A DNA stretch of 64,000 nt from Bradyrhizobium sp. CB2312 (GCF_029714425.1 NZ_CP121668.1:4857501-4921500); one strand, 5' to 3'. Shown: positions 39,736-50,063, counted from the first letter of the stretch. Notes: generated by a model from the letters alone, not told the origin. Program-made: numbers and translations.

Positions 39736-39847
39736 GCGGTAAGCCGACCCGCATTTGGCGACTTCGCGGCTCAAGTGTGCAGCATCGCGCTGGCCGACAG
39801 CAATCCGAAGATGGTGAGGGCGTCCATCAACCCGCCGGCGGCTTCGG

Positions 39848-40039
39848 CTAACCGCGTCCCGTGCGCGGCTTCAACCATTGCATGATCCTGCCGCATGGCG
39901 ACTGGCGGCTGCGTGGCAGCCTGTGCCTCGCGCTCGCATCTCTTGCGAAGGCGAGGGCCTGCTGAAGCGATCGCCGCTGCTCGGGCGCACGTGCCATCCA
40001 CTCGCGTATGACGGCGCGCCGTATCCTCGACTTCAACAT
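39848..40039 (-). CDS. Small basic protein, uncertain
   Basis: 63 residues, strongly basic (MLKSRIRRAVIREWMARAPE, QQALAFARDASARHRLPRSR). A TTGGAG lies about 11 nt before the start. It reads as a plausible small rhizobial protein, but nothing external confirms it. Confidence 0.4.
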   Translation of the reverse strand: MLKSRIRRAVIREWMARAPEQRRSLQQALAFARDASARHRLPRSRQSPCGRIMQWLKPRTGRG

Positions 40040-40136
40040 GGGAGAGGTCTCCAAGAGATCGATGAGGGAGAGCGGATCAGGGAACGGCAGGATCAAGCCG
40101 CGGGGCTGCCCGCCCTCTCCATGATCGACAGCGTGC

Positions 40137-40574
40137 CTATGCCGCCTCTTGCATCGGATAGGCTTGCGACCGTCGCGCGAGCAGGGCACTGCCGCATGGA
40201 TGTTCGGCGCCCTGCAGGACGACGAAGCCACGCTTCGCCACCGCGGCGCGAAGATTGTCCTTCGCTTGCGATTTCTGCGCGTCGAGCCAGATCACCAGCA
40301 CGGCACGGGGGCCAAGGAAGCCGTCGAGCCAATCCATCGCCGCATCGAGCGCGCTGAGCGGGCGTCGTCGCCAGTCCACGAGGGCTGCGTCGTACTGGGC
40401 GGCCGGGAGGCCGCAATTGCCGGCCGAGGCAGCCAGAAAATATCCGCGCCTTTGCAGATCCATCATCAGTTCCATGCTCTTCGCGCCGACCACGACAATG
40501 CGCTGCCGGGGCGAGCAGCCTGCGAGCGCGATCATGGGTTCAATGATCCTGTCGCTGACCTCTGAGGTAGACAT
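40137..40574 (-). CDS. Hypothetical alpha/beta protein
   Basis: 145 residues. Alternating strands and helices (QRIVVVGAKSMELMMDLQRR, YDAALVDWRRR, AVLVIWLDAQKSQAKDNLRA, FVVLQGAEHPCG) suggest a Rossmann-like or receiver-like fold without the catalytic residues of methyltransferases or response regulators. No family is recognised. The ribosome-binding site before ATG 40574 is poor. Confidence 0.65.
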   Translation of the reverse strand: MSTSEVSDRIIEPMIALAGCSPRQRIVVVGAKSMELMMDLQRRGYFLAASAGNCGLPAAQYDAALVDWRRRPLSALDAAMDWLDGFLGPRAVLVIWLDAQKSQAKDNLRAAVAKRGFVVLQGAEHPCGSALLARRSQAYPMQEAA

Positions 40575-40886
40575 GAGTACACCGGTTCGGTTGTTGTTGC
40601 CTGGCAGGGCAGGCCGAATCTTGCGGGATGGTTCGTGGCGGCACGCCACGCCGTCGCGCGGTTCGCATTCCCCGCGATGCGTCACGCGGACTGGCGTGAC
40701 CGGCTCGATATGTTGCGGGTCGCGATATGATTTCGAGATGAGCGCGGTCCCGATCGTATAGGCTCCGCATAGGACCGCTGGGGCCACTATGCCGCCCCTA
40801 CAAACTGGCGGTCCCACTCCTATCGAATTCAGATTTGCCCGACGGCATGTTCTGACGTGGAGCTGCAACTCTTTTCGGAGGTCAGG
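40575..40886. other. Intergenic, no gene seen
   Basis: 312 nt between divergent small genes. Only the GGAGG ribosome-binding site (40877-40881) of the next gene is convincing; no terminator or clear promoter is seen. Confidence 0.4.
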
Positions 40887-41081
40887 ATGCCGGCATATCG
40901 CGCATTTGTGGTGGGACGCCACAGCATACCGATCGGCGTGGTTCAAATGGATTGCACCGACGATGAATCGGCGATCTCTCGTGCCGCGAAACTCGTCGAC
41001 AGCCACGATGTGGAGCTCTGGCAACTCGATCGGCCGGTCGCCAGATTCGAAGCGCAGTCCGGACACATGCACAGGAAATAA
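40887..41081 (+). CDS. Small conserved-looking hypothetical protein
   Basis: 64 residues (MPAYRAFVVGRHSIPIGVVQ then MDCTDDESAISRAAKLVDSH, VELWQLDRPVARF). It resembles short alpha/beta proteins common in Bradyrhizobium, of unknown role. GGAGG with 5-nt spacing strongly supports ATG 40887. Confidence 0.68.
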   Translation: MPAYRAFVVGRHSIPIGVVQMDCTDDESAISRAAKLVDSHDVELWQLDRPVARFEAQSGHMHRK

Positions 41082-41370
41082 TCCTGGTTCGTTCAGGACG
41101 GGCATCTCGTCGTATCAGGACGTGCTGCCCGTCGGGAAAAACATCGCGCGACGCTGTCAATCGCGCATCGAGCATGGCATCGCCCTCGACCTTCCGATGT
41201 CTCGGTTGCGACACCAGTCAGAGCGTGGCGAGCCACGTCGTCGCGTCGCGGATGACGAAGATTTCGGCCAGCAATCCGCCGTCAACGTGATGGCCCGGGG
41301 GAGCGGTAGCCGGTGCGGAACAATCGGACGTGCAACTCATTGAGCGGTTATTCATTTCGAGAACCGCCCG

Positions 41371-41724
41371 ATGAACCACATGGCCGTTGTCTTGATCTTA
41401 CTCGTTGGCGGCTCTTCGCTCGCTTCGGCCCAGACTGCGGGGGGATCGAGCAGTAGCGGCTCGGCGGCGCGCGGAACTTCGGCGACTGGGTCCACGGGTT
41501 ATGAGGACGGCACGCTTTCGACCGGGCATACCCTAAGCGGCACTGCGGGCTCCTCCACTCCGAACGTCGGCAACGCGCTTGGCCACACGACGACCGGCGG
41601 CGACGTGGATGCTTCTTCGGTTACTCAGGCTCCAACGTCGCACGACAACGCGGTGGATACGCCCGCCGCCAATCGCGCCATAGAGAAGTTGGGCAACACC
41701 GACGTCGGCATTCTCAAGAAGTAA
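41371..41724 (+). CDS. Secreted Ser/Gly/Thr-rich small protein
   Basis: 117 residues with a signal peptide (VVLILLVGGSSLASAQ). The mature part is low-complexity Ser/Gly/Thr (TAGGSSSSGSAARGTSATGS) with a more ordered C-terminus (NRAIEKLGNTDVGILKK). No catalytic motif. Possibly a surface or periplasmic stress protein, but this is a guess. The 289 nt before it hold no other gene. Confidence 0.65.
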   Translation: MNHMAVVLILLVGGSSLASAQTAGGSSSSGSAARGTSATGSTGYEDGTLSTGHTLSGTAGSSTPNVGNALGHTTTGGDVDASSVTQAPTSHDNAVDTPAANRAIEKLGNTDVGILKK

Positions 41725-42526
41725 GACGATGCTGCAAGCCGGCCAGCTCAGAGCCGTGAGAGATCAAGCAAGCTCGGGCGAATTGCGCTGCGAGGGCGAA
41801 TACGCATGTCTGCAACCACACACTCGCTGTCATCGCCCGGCGCAGACCGGGCTATCCAGTATTCCGAGGCGGTCGTGATTGAAGCGATAGGCCGCGGCTT
41901 ACTGGATTCCCCGCCGGAGCCTGTCATCGGGCTCGCCGAAGGCGAGACCCGGTGGCGGGGAATGACAGTGCCGTAGGATGGGTAGAGCGAAACCCATCAT
42001 GCTTGGGCGTTCACGAGAGTCGACGGGTTTCCCTGCGCTCTACCTCAGATGCTGTACTCCGTCATTGCGAGCGCAGCGAAGCAATCCAGCATCGTAGGGT
42101 GGAGAGATGGTGGGCACGGCGCTTTGCGCCTTGCCCGGCCTACGGCACTAACGGTGAGGAATCGACTCAATGCGAATACGCGATCATTGCGCCGAAGCCG
42201 GGCGTGCTCTTCGTGTCATAAAATCTCAAGTTGTGGATTGTCATCTTTGTGAGGGTATCGCGGTAAGCCAATCCGTGTCTTCCCGGTAACGATTGTGCTG
42301 TCCGCGCAACACTCACGGCGGATTTAACTCTCACCACCGGCCGTTCGCATCGGCGCCGCTTTTTGGCCACACCTGAACATGAATAAAATCGCTCTAAAGT
42401 TTGAGAGACAGCGGCGGTCCGAACAAGGCGACGGGAAATCCAAGGATCGATTCGAATCTTGGTCGATTCAAATCTTGGCTCTGATTTTTCGGGTCTGAAA
42501 GGGTTGGCCGGGGAAACTGGTTTGCG
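41725..42526. other. 802-nt intergenic region with stacked palindromic repeats
   Basis: No credible gene. At least four different palindromic elements are stacked: 'tgtcatcgcccg' type (about 41828-41866), 'attccccgcc...ggcggggaatgaca' (41904-41970), 'gtagag...ctctacc' (41974-42046), 'gtcattgcgagcg' (42060-42090) and a 'gtagggtgg' element (42093-42146). A 16-bp tandem repeat lies at 42447-42478, just before ilvD. Confidence 0.75.
42447..42478 (+). repeat. 16-bp tandem repeat upstream of ilvD
   Basis: TCGATTCGAATCTTGG followed at once by TCGATTCAAATCTTGG, one mismatch in 16. It ends 48 nt before the ilvD start and may be a regulator-binding array. A CCAAG at 42440-42444 makes a dyad with the first CTTGG. 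Confidence 0.75.
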
Positions 42527-44251
42527 ATGGACGCGAAGACCGACATCAAGCAGAGGCTGCCGAGCCGTCACGTGACGGAAGGCCCTGCGCGCGCGCCGCA
42601 CCGGTCCTACTTCTACGCCATGGGTCTGACCACCGAGCAGATCCACCAGCCCTTCGTCGGCGTTGCCTCCTGCTGGAACGAGGCCGCTCCCTGCAACATC
42701 GCCCTGATGCGCCAGGCGCAGGCGGTGAAGAAGGGCGTCGCATCGGGAGGCGGCACGCCCCGTGAGTTCTGCACCATCACCGTGACCGACGGCATCGCCA
42801 TGGGCCATGACGGCATGCGCTCCTCGCTGCCGTCGCGCGAATGCATCGCCGACTCCGTCGAACTGACCGTGCGCGGCCACGCCTATGATGCGCTCGTCGG
42901 GCTTGCCGGCTGCGACAAGTCGCTGCCGGGCATGATGATGGCGATGGTCCGTCTCAACGTGCCCTCGATCTTCATCTACGGCGGCTCGATCCTGCCCGGC
43001 AATTTCCGCGGGCAGCAGGTTACAGTGCAGGACATGTTCGAGGCGGTCGGCAAGCACTCGGTCGGCGCCATGTCGGACGAGGACCTCGACGAGATCGAGC
43101 GCGTGGCGTGCCCGTCGGCGGGCGCCTGCGGCGCGCAGTTCACCGCCAACACCATGGCAACCGTCTCGGAAGCCATTGGCCTCGCGCTGCCTTACTCCGC
43201 CGGTGCTCCGGCCCCCTATGAGATCCGCGACGCCTTCTGCATGACGGCGGGCGAGAAGGTGATGGACCTGATCGCCGAGAACATCCGGCCGCGCGACATC
43301 GTCACCCGCAAGGCGCTGGAGAATGCCGCCGCCGTGGTCGCCGCCTCCGGCGGCTCGACCAATGCTGCGTTGCACCTGCCGGCGATCGCGCACGAGGCCG
43401 GCATTAAGTTTGACTTATTCGACGTCGCCGAAATCTTCAAAAAGACACCTTATGTCGCGGATTTGAAGCCGGGTGGCCGTTATGTCGCCAAAGACATGTT
43501 TGAAGTAGGTGGCATACCGCTTCTGATGAAGACGCTGCTCGACAACGGATTTCTCCACGGCGACTGCATTACGGTCACCGGTCGAACGATCGCCGAAAAC
43601 CTCAAAAGCGTGAAATGGAATCCGCACCAGGACGTGGTGCACCCGGCAGACAAGCCCATCACCGTGACAGGCGGTGTGGTCGGTCTGAAGGGCAATTTGG
43701 CGCCAGAAGGTGCGATCGTGAAAGTCGCGGGAATGTCCAACCTCAAGTTTACCGGTCCGGCCAGGTGCTTCGACCGTGAGGAGGATGCTTTCGAGGCGGT
43801 CCAGAAGCGCACCTATCGCGAAGGCGAAGTCATCGTGATCCGCTACGAGGGGCCGAAGGGCGGTCCCGGCATGCGGGAAATGCTCCAGACCACCGCGGCG
43901 CTGACCGGCCAGGGCATGGGCGGCAAGATCGCGCTCATCACCGACGGCCGCTTCTCCGGCGCCACCCGCGGCTTCTGCATCGGTCATGTCGGGCCGGAGG
44001 CGGCGGTCGGCGGCCCGATCGGGCTGCTCGAGGACGGCGACATCATCGAGATCGATGCGGACGCCGGTACCCTTAACGTAAAATTGAGTGACGCTGAGCT
44101 CGCTCAGCGCAAGACCAAATGGAGCGCTCGCGCGACTAATCACACGTCGGGTGCGCTCTGGAAGTATGCTCAGCAGGTTGGACCAGCGGTCGGAGGGGCA
44201 GTAACCCATCCGGGCGGCGCGCACGAGAAACAGTGCTATGCGGACATCTAG
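42527..44251 (+). CDS. ilvD: Dihydroxy-acid dehydratase
   Basis: 574-residue iron-sulfur enzyme making branched 2-keto acids for valine, isoleucine and CoA precursors. Cluster and metal motifs: [25 protein letters not shown] and [16 protein letters not shown] (the cluster Cys), and the C-terminal [24 protein letters not shown] 42527 is 48 nt after the tandem repeat. By eye, 43400-43760 and 44070-44250 use fewer GC-ending codons than the rest. The stop overlaps the next start by 14 nt. Confidence 0.96.
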   Translation: MDAKTDIKQRLPSRHVTEGPARAPHRSYFYAMGLTTEQIHQPFVGVASCWNEAAPCNIALMRQAQAVKKGVASGGGTPREFCTITVTDGIAMGHDGMRSSLPSRECIADSVELTVRGHAYDALVGLAGCDKSLPGMMMAMVRLNVPSIFIYGGSILPGNFRGQQVTVQDMFEAVGKHSVGAMSDEDLDEIERVACPSAGACGAQFTANTMATVSEAIGLALPYSAGAPAPYEIRDAFCMTAGEKVMDLIAENIRPRDIVTRKALENAAAVVAASGGSTNAALHLPAIAHEAGIKFDLFDVAEIFKKTPYVADLKPGGRYVAKDMFEVGGIPLLMKTLLDNGFLHGDCITVTGRTIAENLKSVKWNPHQDVVHPADKPITVTGGVVGLKGNLAPEGAIVKVAGMSNLKFTGPARCFDREEDAFEAVQKRTYREGEVIVIRYEGPKGGPGMREMLQTTAALTGQGMGGKIALITDGRFSGATRGFCIGHVGPEAAVGGPIGLLEDGDIIEIDADAGTLNVKLSDAELAQRKTKWSARATNHTSGALWKYAQQVGPAVGGAVTHPGGAHEKQCYADI

Positions 44252-45065
44252 GCGTGCCATTGTTGCGTTTGTGTTAGGGGCCGGTGCGCTGGCCGCGCCG
44301 GCGCTCGCCTTCGACGGCGCGCCGGTCAACAAGGACGCCACCATCCCTGTCGTGACCACCTTGCCGGGTGCCGCGCCCGCTGTGCGCAGCAAGGTGCCGG
44401 CGCCGGTGACTGCGCCTCAGGAGACCAGCCTCAGCGCACTGCAATATGCCGCCGAAGGCGGTCACCCCATCGCGCAGTGGAAGCTCGGCCGCATGTACGC
44501 CAATGGCGACGGCGTGGCCCAGGACGATGTCCGCGCCTTCGAATATTTCAGCCGGATCGCCAATGCGCATGCCGAGGACAGCCCGTCGGCACCGCAGGCG
44601 CAGGTCGTGGCCAATGCCTTCGTCGCGCTCGGCCGCTACTATCTGAGCGGTATCCCGAACTCCAAGGTCAAGCCCGACCAGGACCGGGCGCGGGAGATGT
44701 TCTCCTACGCGGCCTCCTATTTCGGCAATGCGGATGCCCAGTACGATCTCGCCCGGCTGTATCTGAAGACGCCGGACGCCTCGCGCGAGGATTTCCGCTA
44801 CGGCGCACGCTGGCTCGGCCTTGCCGCCCAGAAGGGCCAGCACGAGGCCCAGGCGCTGCTCGGCCAGATGTTGTTCAACGGCGACCGCCTGCCGCGGCAG
44901 GCCGCGCGCGGCCTCATGTGGCTGACCCTGGCGCGTGACAGCGCCGGCGCCGATGAGACCTGGATCAAGGAAAGCTACAACCGCGCCTTCGCCAAGGCCT
45001 CCGACGACGATCGCGCCATGTGCCTGCAAATGCTGGAACAGTGGGTGCAGGGCCGTAGGGAGTAA
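44238..45065 (+). CDS. Sel1-repeat periplasmic protein, ExoR-like
   Basis: 275 residues with a signal peptide ([19 protein letters not shown]) and several Sel1-like repeats ([39 protein letters not shown], [33 protein letters not shown]). Length and repeat order match ExoR, the periplasmic repressor of the ExoS/ChvI system in Rhizobiaceae that controls exopolysaccharide. Orthology in this genus is inferred, not shown. It overlaps ilvD by 14 nt. Confidence 0.8.
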   Translation: MRTSRRAIVAFVLGAGALAAPALAFDGAPVNKDATIPVVTTLPGAAPAVRSKVPAPVTAPQETSLSALQYAAEGGHPIAQWKLGRMYANGDGVAQDDVRAFEYFSRIANAHAEDSPSAPQAQVVANAFVALGRYYLSGIPNSKVKPDQDRAREMFSYAASYFGNADAQYDLARLYLKTPDASREDFRYGARWLGLAAQKGQHEAQALLGQMLFNGDRLPRQAARGLMWLTLARDSAGADETWIKESYNRAFAKASDDDRAMCLQMLEQWVQGRRE

Positions 45066-45079
45066 GTACGGTCCCGTAG

Positions 45080-45112
45080 GGTGGGCAAAGGCGCCTTGGC
45101 GCCGTGCCCACC
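45080..45112. terminator. Hairpin between convergent genes
   Basis: GGTGGGCA-AAGGCGCC-TT-GGCGCC-GTGCCCACC: an outer 8-bp stem and an inner 6-bp stem, in the gap between the ExoR-like and xthA genes. It probably serves both strands; it also belongs to the 'gtagggtggg' repeat family. Confidence 0.6.
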
Positions 45113-45122
45113 ATCTCGCCGC

Positions 45123-45920
45123 TTACGCCGCCTCCAGATCCAGATCCGCCCACACCGGCACGTGATCCGACGGCTTCTCCCAGCCGCGCACATAGCTATC
45201 GATGCCGACATTGGCGAGCTTGTCGCTGGCCTGCGGTGACAGTAGCAGATGGTCGATGCGCAGGCCCTGGTTCTTCTGCCAGGCCCCGGCCTGGTAGTCC
45301 CAGAAGGTGTAGAGCCCGCCCTCGTCGGTCACGGCCCGCAGGGCATCGGTGAGGCCGAGGCCGAGCAGGGACTGGAAGCTCTCGCGCGTCTCGGCCTTGA
45401 ACAGCGCGTCCTCGGTCCAGGCCGCGGGATTGTGGACGTCGCGGGCATGCGGAATCACGTTGAAGTCGCCGGCGAGGATCAGCGGCTCCTCGGTCTTGAG
45501 GCGCTCCTTCGAATACTCAAGAAGCCGCGACATCCATTTGAGCTTGTAAGGATATTTCTCGGTCCCGACCGGATTGCCATTGGGCAGATAGAGGCAGGCG
45601 ATGCGCAAGACGCCACGCTTGAGCGTCACCACGCCTTCGAGGAAGCGGGCATGGACGTCCTCGTCGTCGCCGGCGAGCCCAGACTTGGTCTCGTCGAACC
45701 GGAGTTTTGAGAGCAGGGCGACGCCGTTGAACGTCTTCTGACCGTGCGTGACCACGTTGTACCCGAGCGCCTCGATCTCCAGCCGCGGGAAGGCCTCATC
45801 AACGCACTTGATCTCCTGGAGGCAGACGATGTCCGGCTGGCATTCCTTCAGCCAGGTCAGCAGCAGGTCGATCCGCTGCCGGACCGAGTTCACGTTCCAG
45901 GTGGCAACTCTGATGGGCAT
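45123..45920 (-). CDS. xthA: Exodeoxyribonuclease III (AP endonuclease)
   Basis: 265 residues of the EEP nuclease superfamily. Motifs: VATWNVNSVRQR, CLQEIKCVDEAFP (metal Glu), LAGDFNVIPHARDV, TFWDYQAGAWQKNQGLRIDH and the C-terminal KPSDHVPVWADL with catalytic His. It cleaves at abasic sites and degrades duplex DNA 3'-5' in base-excision repair. ATG 45920 (MPIRVATWN) is preferred to a longer in-frame start. Confidence 0.95.
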   Translation of the reverse strand: MPIRVATWNVNSVRQRIDLLLTWLKECQPDIVCLQEIKCVDEAFPRLEIEALGYNVVTHGQKTFNGVALLSKLRFDETKSGLAGDDEDVHARFLEGVVTLKRGVLRIACLYLPNGNPVGTEKYPYKLKWMSRLLEYSKERLKTEEPLILAGDFNVIPHARDVHNPAAWTEDALFKAETRESFQSLLGLGLTDALRAVTDEGGLYTFWDYQAGAWQKNQGLRIDHLLLSPQASDKLANVGIDSYVRGWEKPSDHVPVWADLDLEAA

Positions 45921-46056
45921 GTCGGCGAGGCTCCAGACCAAGGGCCATGGTTAGAACAAACTGCAAACACGCCCGTCAAGGACGCCGCAAAATCTCCCAC
46001 AAAATTAACCCGGCTTAAGCAGGGCGCAGGCCATTGATACGGAAAAGGTTCCGCGG

Positions 46057-48387
46057 ATGGGATGGCCGGATAAATCGTTGGGACAGACTGAGCCGCGCGA
46101 CGGCCTGGTCGGCGCGTTCCTGCATTGGCTCGGGGGCTTCGAGATCGAGGACGGCCTGACCGCCGGGCTCAGCGAGCGCGAGCTGCGCCGGATCCGCGCC
46201 AAGCAGATCGACGCGGTGGCGCGGGCCATCCCGGTGACGATGGCCGTCACCATGCTCAAAGTCGCCATCGTGCTGATCCTGTTCTGGGGCAGGGGCTGGA
46301 ACGATTTCCTCGCGATCTGGGGCACGACCCTTGCCGTCACCGCCTCGCTGGCCGTGCGCGCCTGGCGCCGCTCGCACCAGAACCCGCCGCAGGAGGCCTC
46401 GCCGCGCGCCGCGCGTCAGATGCTGCGGCAGGCGTTCTTCCTCGCCGCGATCTGGGGCACGCTGCCGCTGGCGCTGTTCAGCCGCATCGAGCCGACCAGC
46501 CAGCTCCTCCTGGCCTGCCTGATGGTGGGCATGATGTCGGGCGGCGCCTTCACATTATCGACCTTCCCGCGCGCCGGCCTCGTCTATCTCGCCACCATGA
46601 CGGTCGCCTGCGCCGGCGCGCTGCTGCTCTGCGGCACTGGGCCGTATCTGGTGACCGCCGTGTTCTTGCTGCTGTTGGCGTTCTTCATGGCGCGCAACAT
46701 CGTCTCGCATGGCAATCTGTTCCTCGACAACCTCAAGGCCCGGCTCGAGCTCGAGCGACAGACCGAGATCATTTCGCTGCTGCTGAAAGACTTTCAGGAG
46801 ACCGCCAGCGACTGGCTGTGGCAGACCGACGCCGAAGGCCATCTGGTCGACGTGCCTGAGCGCTTCGCCGACGTCGCGCAGCTACCGCTTCCGCTGCTGA
46901 AAGGATCGCTGTTCGCCGACGTGCTCGACATGCTGTGCCCAGAAGACAAGGCGGCCGCCTACGACGTCGTCGGCCTGATGGAGCATGCCGAGCCCCTGCA
47001 CGAGATGAACCTCAAGGTCGTCGCCGGCGGCGAGGCGCGACTGTGGTCGCTGACCGCGAAGCCGGCCTATGACCGCGACGGGCAATTTTTGGGCTATCGC
47101 GGTTTCGGCCGCGACGTCACCGAGCGCTGGCGCGCCGAAAAGGCCGAGGCCGAGAGCCGCGCCAAGTCGGATTTCCTCGCAGTCATGAGCCACGAGATCC
47201 GCACGCCGATGAACGGTGTGCTCGGCCTCGCCAGCATGCTGCTCGAAACCAAGCTCGATCCGGAGCAGCGCGAGGCGGTCACCACGATCCGCGAGTCCGG
47301 CGACAATCTCCAGCGCATCCTCAACGACATCCTCGACCTCTCCAAGCTCGAGGCGGGCCGCTTCCAGTTCGAGGCGATCGACTTCGTGCCGCAGGCGTTG
47401 GTCGAAACCGTTGCGACGGTCGCGCGCGCGAGCGCCAAGGGCAAAGAGATCGCGGTCAAGGTCGAGCTCGATCCGAACCTGCCACCGACATTGCGCGGCG
47501 ACGTCGCGCGCATCCGCCAGGTGCTGCTCAACCTTGCCTCCAACGCGGTGAAGTTCACCGATGAGGGCGAGGTGACGATCGCTGCGACTTGCCAGGCGCG
47601 CCGCGACCTGCTCGCCACGGTCGAATGGACCGTGACCGACAGTGGCATCGGCATCGCGCCCGAGAAGGTCGGCCAGCTGTTCAGCGACTTCGCCCAGGCC
47701 GACGCCTCGATCAGCCGCCGCTTCGGCGGCACCGGGCTGGGGCTTGCGATCTCGCGACGCATCATCGAGCAGATGGGCGGCACCATCGGCGTCACCTCGA
47801 CGCCGGGCGAAGGTTCGACCTTCCACTTCACGCTGGTGCTGCCCTGGAGCCAAGCGCAGGCATCCGACCAGGCGGCGGGCGCCGACGAGGCCGAAGCACT
47901 CAAGGCGCGCATCATCGGGCTCGACCGGCCGCTCAAGGTGCTGGTCGCCGAGGACGATGCGGTCAACCGCATGGTCGTGAGCAAGATGCTCGGGGCCTTC
48001 GATGTGGAGATGAAGGTCGTGACCGACGGCGTCCAGGCCGTCGCGGCGGCCTCAGAGGGGGATTACGACGTTGTGTTGATGGACGTGCGCATGCCGGACA
48101 TGGACGGCCTTGCCGCGACGCGTGCGATCCGCGCGCAGGGCGGGCGCTTCGACGCCTTGCCGATCATCGCGCTGACGGCCAATGCCTTCCCCGAGGACGT
48201 CAAGATCTGCCGCGAGGCGGGCATGTCAGATTTCCTGGCAAAGCCCTTGCGCAAGCCCACCCTGGTCGCGGCCTTGCTGCGTGCGCTGGACGGTCACACG
48301 ATGTCGGAGGACGCACCGCTTCAGCCGGAGCTGATGCCGGTTGAGGTGGAATGGACGGACGAGGAAAGGCAGATGACGGGCGCTTGA
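46057..48387 (+). CDS. Hybrid sensor histidine kinase
   Basis: 776 residues: about five or six membrane helices (60-215), a PAS domain (about 235-345; [20 protein letters not shown]), HisKA with [15 protein letters not shown] (His379), HATPase with [24 protein letters not shown] and [14 protein letters not shown], then a receiver domain (about 625-745) with Asp676 in [14 protein letters not shown]. It would autophosphorylate and relay to its own receiver; the final partner is unknown, as no phosphotransfer protein lies nearby. Confidence 0.93.
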   Translation: MGWPDKSLGQTEPRDGLVGAFLHWLGGFEIEDGLTAGLSERELRRIRAKQIDAVARAIPVTMAVTMLKVAIVLILFWGRGWNDFLAIWGTTLAVTASLAVRAWRRSHQNPPQEASPRAARQMLRQAFFLAAIWGTLPLALFSRIEPTSQLLLACLMVGMMSGGAFTLSTFPRAGLVYLATMTVACAGALLLCGTGPYLVTAVFLLLLAFFMARNIVSHGNLFLDNLKARLELERQTEIISLLLKDFQETASDWLWQTDAEGHLVDVPERFADVAQLPLPLLKGSLFADVLDMLCPEDKAAAYDVVGLMEHAEPLHEMNLKVVAGGEARLWSLTAKPAYDRDGQFLGYRGFGRDVTERWRAEKAEAESRAKSDFLAVMSHEIRTPMNGVLGLASMLLETKLDPEQREAVTTIRESGDNLQRILNDILDLSKLEAGRFQFEAIDFVPQALVETVATVARASAKGKEIAVKVELDPNLPPTLRGDVARIRQVLLNLASNAVKFTDEGEVTIAATCQARRDLLATVEWTVTDSGIGIAPEKVGQLFSDFAQADASISRRFGGTGLGLAISRRIIEQMGGTIGVTSTPGEGSTFHFTLVLPWSQAQASDQAAGADEAEALKARIIGLDRPLKVLVAEDDAVNRMVVSKMLGAFDVEMKVVTDGVQAVAAASEGDYDVVLMDVRMPDMDGLAATRAIRAQGGRFDALPIIALTANAFPEDVKICREAGMSDFLAKPLRKPTLVAALLRALDGHTMSEDAPLQPELMPVEVEWTDEERQMTGA

Positions 48388-48393
48388 AGCCCG

Positions 48394-48723
48394 TCAGATC
48401 GAGAAGCTGGTCCCGCAGCCGCAGGATGCCGTCGCGTTCGGATTGTTGACGCGGAACGAGGCGCCGATCAGGTCATCGACGAAATCGACCTGCGAGCCCG
48501 CCAGGAACGGCTGCGAGGCGGAATCGACCAGCACCACCGCATTGTCCTGCTCGATCACGAGATCGTCGTCGGTGCGGTCGCGGTCGATGTCGAACTTGTA
48601 CTGGAAGCCGGAGCAGCCGCCACCCTCGACGGAGATGCGCAGCATCGCACCTGTGCCTTCGCCCTTGAGGATCTCCCCAATCCGGCGTGCGGCGCGGTCG
48701 CTGATGGTCACGGCAGTGGTCAT
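48394..48723 (-). CDS. erpA: Iron-sulfur cluster insertion protein ErpA/IscA type
   Basis: 109 residues of the A-type carrier family: ISVEGGGCSGFQYKFDID with the first Cys and the C-terminal NPNATASCGCGTSF with the two paired Cys. A-type carriers pass 2Fe-2S or 4Fe-4S clusters to apo-enzymes. ATG 48723 (MTTAVTISDRAARRI) fits the family; a longer in-frame start at 48795 is not needed. Convergent with the hybrid kinase and divergent from dgt. Confidence 0.94.
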   Translation of the reverse strand: MTTAVTISDRAARRIGEILKGEGTGAMLRISVEGGGCSGFQYKFDIDRDRTDDDLVIEQDNAVVLVDSASQPFLAGSQVDFVDDLIGASFRVNNPNATASCGCGTSFSI

Positions 48724-48845
48724 TGCTGGTCTCCGATAGTCCCGCGTCATACCAGGTTCATTTGCCCAATTCAGTTGGTATCCCGCGCCCGACATAGTTA
48801 AGTGCCACCATACGCAGAATCAAATGGATAGGGACTAAATTCGCC

Positions 48846-50054
48846 GTGTCCGTCGGAATGGCAGCCCCCCGCGCGCCCTATGCCTGCGACCCTGATCGCA
48901 GCCGCGGCCGGTTGGTCGCGGAGCCACCGAGCCGGACCCGCAGCCCGTTCCGGCGGGATTGCGACCGGGTGATCCATTCCACCGCGTTCCGCCGCCTGAA
49001 GTACAAGACCCAGGTGTTCGTGTTCCACGAGGGCGACCATTACCGCACCCGCCTGACCCATTCGCTGGAGGTGGCGCAAATCGCCCGGGCGCTGGCGCGA
49101 CAGCTCGGGCTGGACGAAGACCTCACGGAAACCCTGGCCCTCGCCCATGATCTCGGCCATCCGCCGTTCGGCCATGCCGGCGAGCGGGCCCTGGATGCCT
49201 GCCTGAAGGCGTTCGGCGGCTTCGACCACAATGCCCAGACGCTTCGCGTCGTCGCCGCGCTGGAGCACCGCTATCCCGAATTCGACGGCCTGAACCTGAC
49301 CTGGGAGGCGCTGGAGGGCATCGTCAAGCACAACGGCCCACTGACCGACCGCAGCGGCGCGCCGGTCGGGCGCTATCGCGAGCACGGCGTCCCCGTCGGC
49401 ATCGCCGACTACATCAAGACCTACGATCTCGAATTGTGGAGCTTCGCCTCGTTGGAGGCGCAGGTTGCCGCGATCGCCGATGACATCGCCTATGACGCCC
49501 ACGACATCGACGATGGCCTGCGCGCCGGCCTGTTCCATCTCGACGACCTCAAGGTGATGCCGCTCACCGCGGAGATCATCACTGAGACCTCGGCCCATTA
49601 TCCCGATCTCGAAGACGTCAGGCGCGGCGCTGAGCTGGTACGCGAGCTGATCTCGCACCTGATCGGCGCGGTGTTTGCGGAGGCGCAGAAGAACCTCAAT
49701 ACCGTCAAGCCGCAATCGGCCCAGGACGTGCGCCAGCAGAGCAGGGCGCTGATCGCGTTCCCGGCCGCGGTCGCCGAGGAGGAAGCCGCCATCAAGCGCT
49801 TTCTCTATCAGCACATGTACCGCCACAAGCGGGTGATGCGGGTGATGGGGGAGGCGGAGCAGATCCTGTTTGACCTGTTCGCCAAATACCTGACATCGCC
49901 GGCCGAGCTGCCGCCGGAATGGCTCACGGGGGCGGAGGCGGACAATGAGGGCGACCGGGCCCGGCGGATCGGCAATTTCATTGCCGGAATGACCGACCGT
50001 TTCGCCCTGACCGAGCACCAGCGGCTTTTTGACTCGACCCCGGATTTGCGTTAG
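48846..50054 (+). CDS. dgt: dGTP triphosphohydrolase-like HD protein
   Basis: 402 residues. HD-domain ligands: [17 protein letters not shown] (His), [17 protein letters not shown] (His-Asp) and later [15 protein letters not shown] (Asp). This is the type of dNTPase that cleaves dGTP or other dNTPs to nucleoside and triphosphate. GTG 48846 is assumed; ATG 48858 (in MAAPRAPY) is possible. It is followed by argS after 9 nt, probably in one operon. Confidence 0.93.
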   Translation: MSVGMAAPRAPYACDPDRSRGRLVAEPPSRTRSPFRRDCDRVIHSTAFRRLKYKTQVFVFHEGDHYRTRLTHSLEVAQIARALARQLGLDEDLTETLALAHDLGHPPFGHAGERALDACLKAFGGFDHNAQTLRVVAALEHRYPEFDGLNLTWEALEGIVKHNGPLTDRSGAPVGRYREHGVPVGIADYIKTYDLELWSFASLEAQVAAIADDIAYDAHDIDDGLRAGLFHLDDLKVMPLTAEIITETSAHYPDLEDVRRGAELVRELISHLIGAVFAEAQKNLNTVKPQSAQDVRQQSRALIAFPAAVAEEEAAIKRFLYQHMYRHKRVMRVMGEAEQILFDLFAKYLTSPAELPPEWLTGAEADNEGDRARRIGNFIAGMTDRFALTEHQRLFDSTPDLR

Positions 50055-50063
50055 GCGGCGGCC

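Noticed and set aside
39771..39878. 35-codon minus-strand frame ending in a hydrophobic helix
   Set aside because: It overlaps another small minus-strand frame, has no clear ribosome-binding site and is too short to judge from sequence alone.
41317..41349. Possible EcfG-type stress promoter (GGAAC ... CGGTT)
   Set aside because: The spacer is 23 nt, well beyond the 16-19 nt expected, and the -10 does not match CGTT.
41952..42252. Small plus-strand ORFs upstream of ilvD
   Set aside because: They run through dispersed palindromic repeats, have no ribosome-binding site and no recognisable product.
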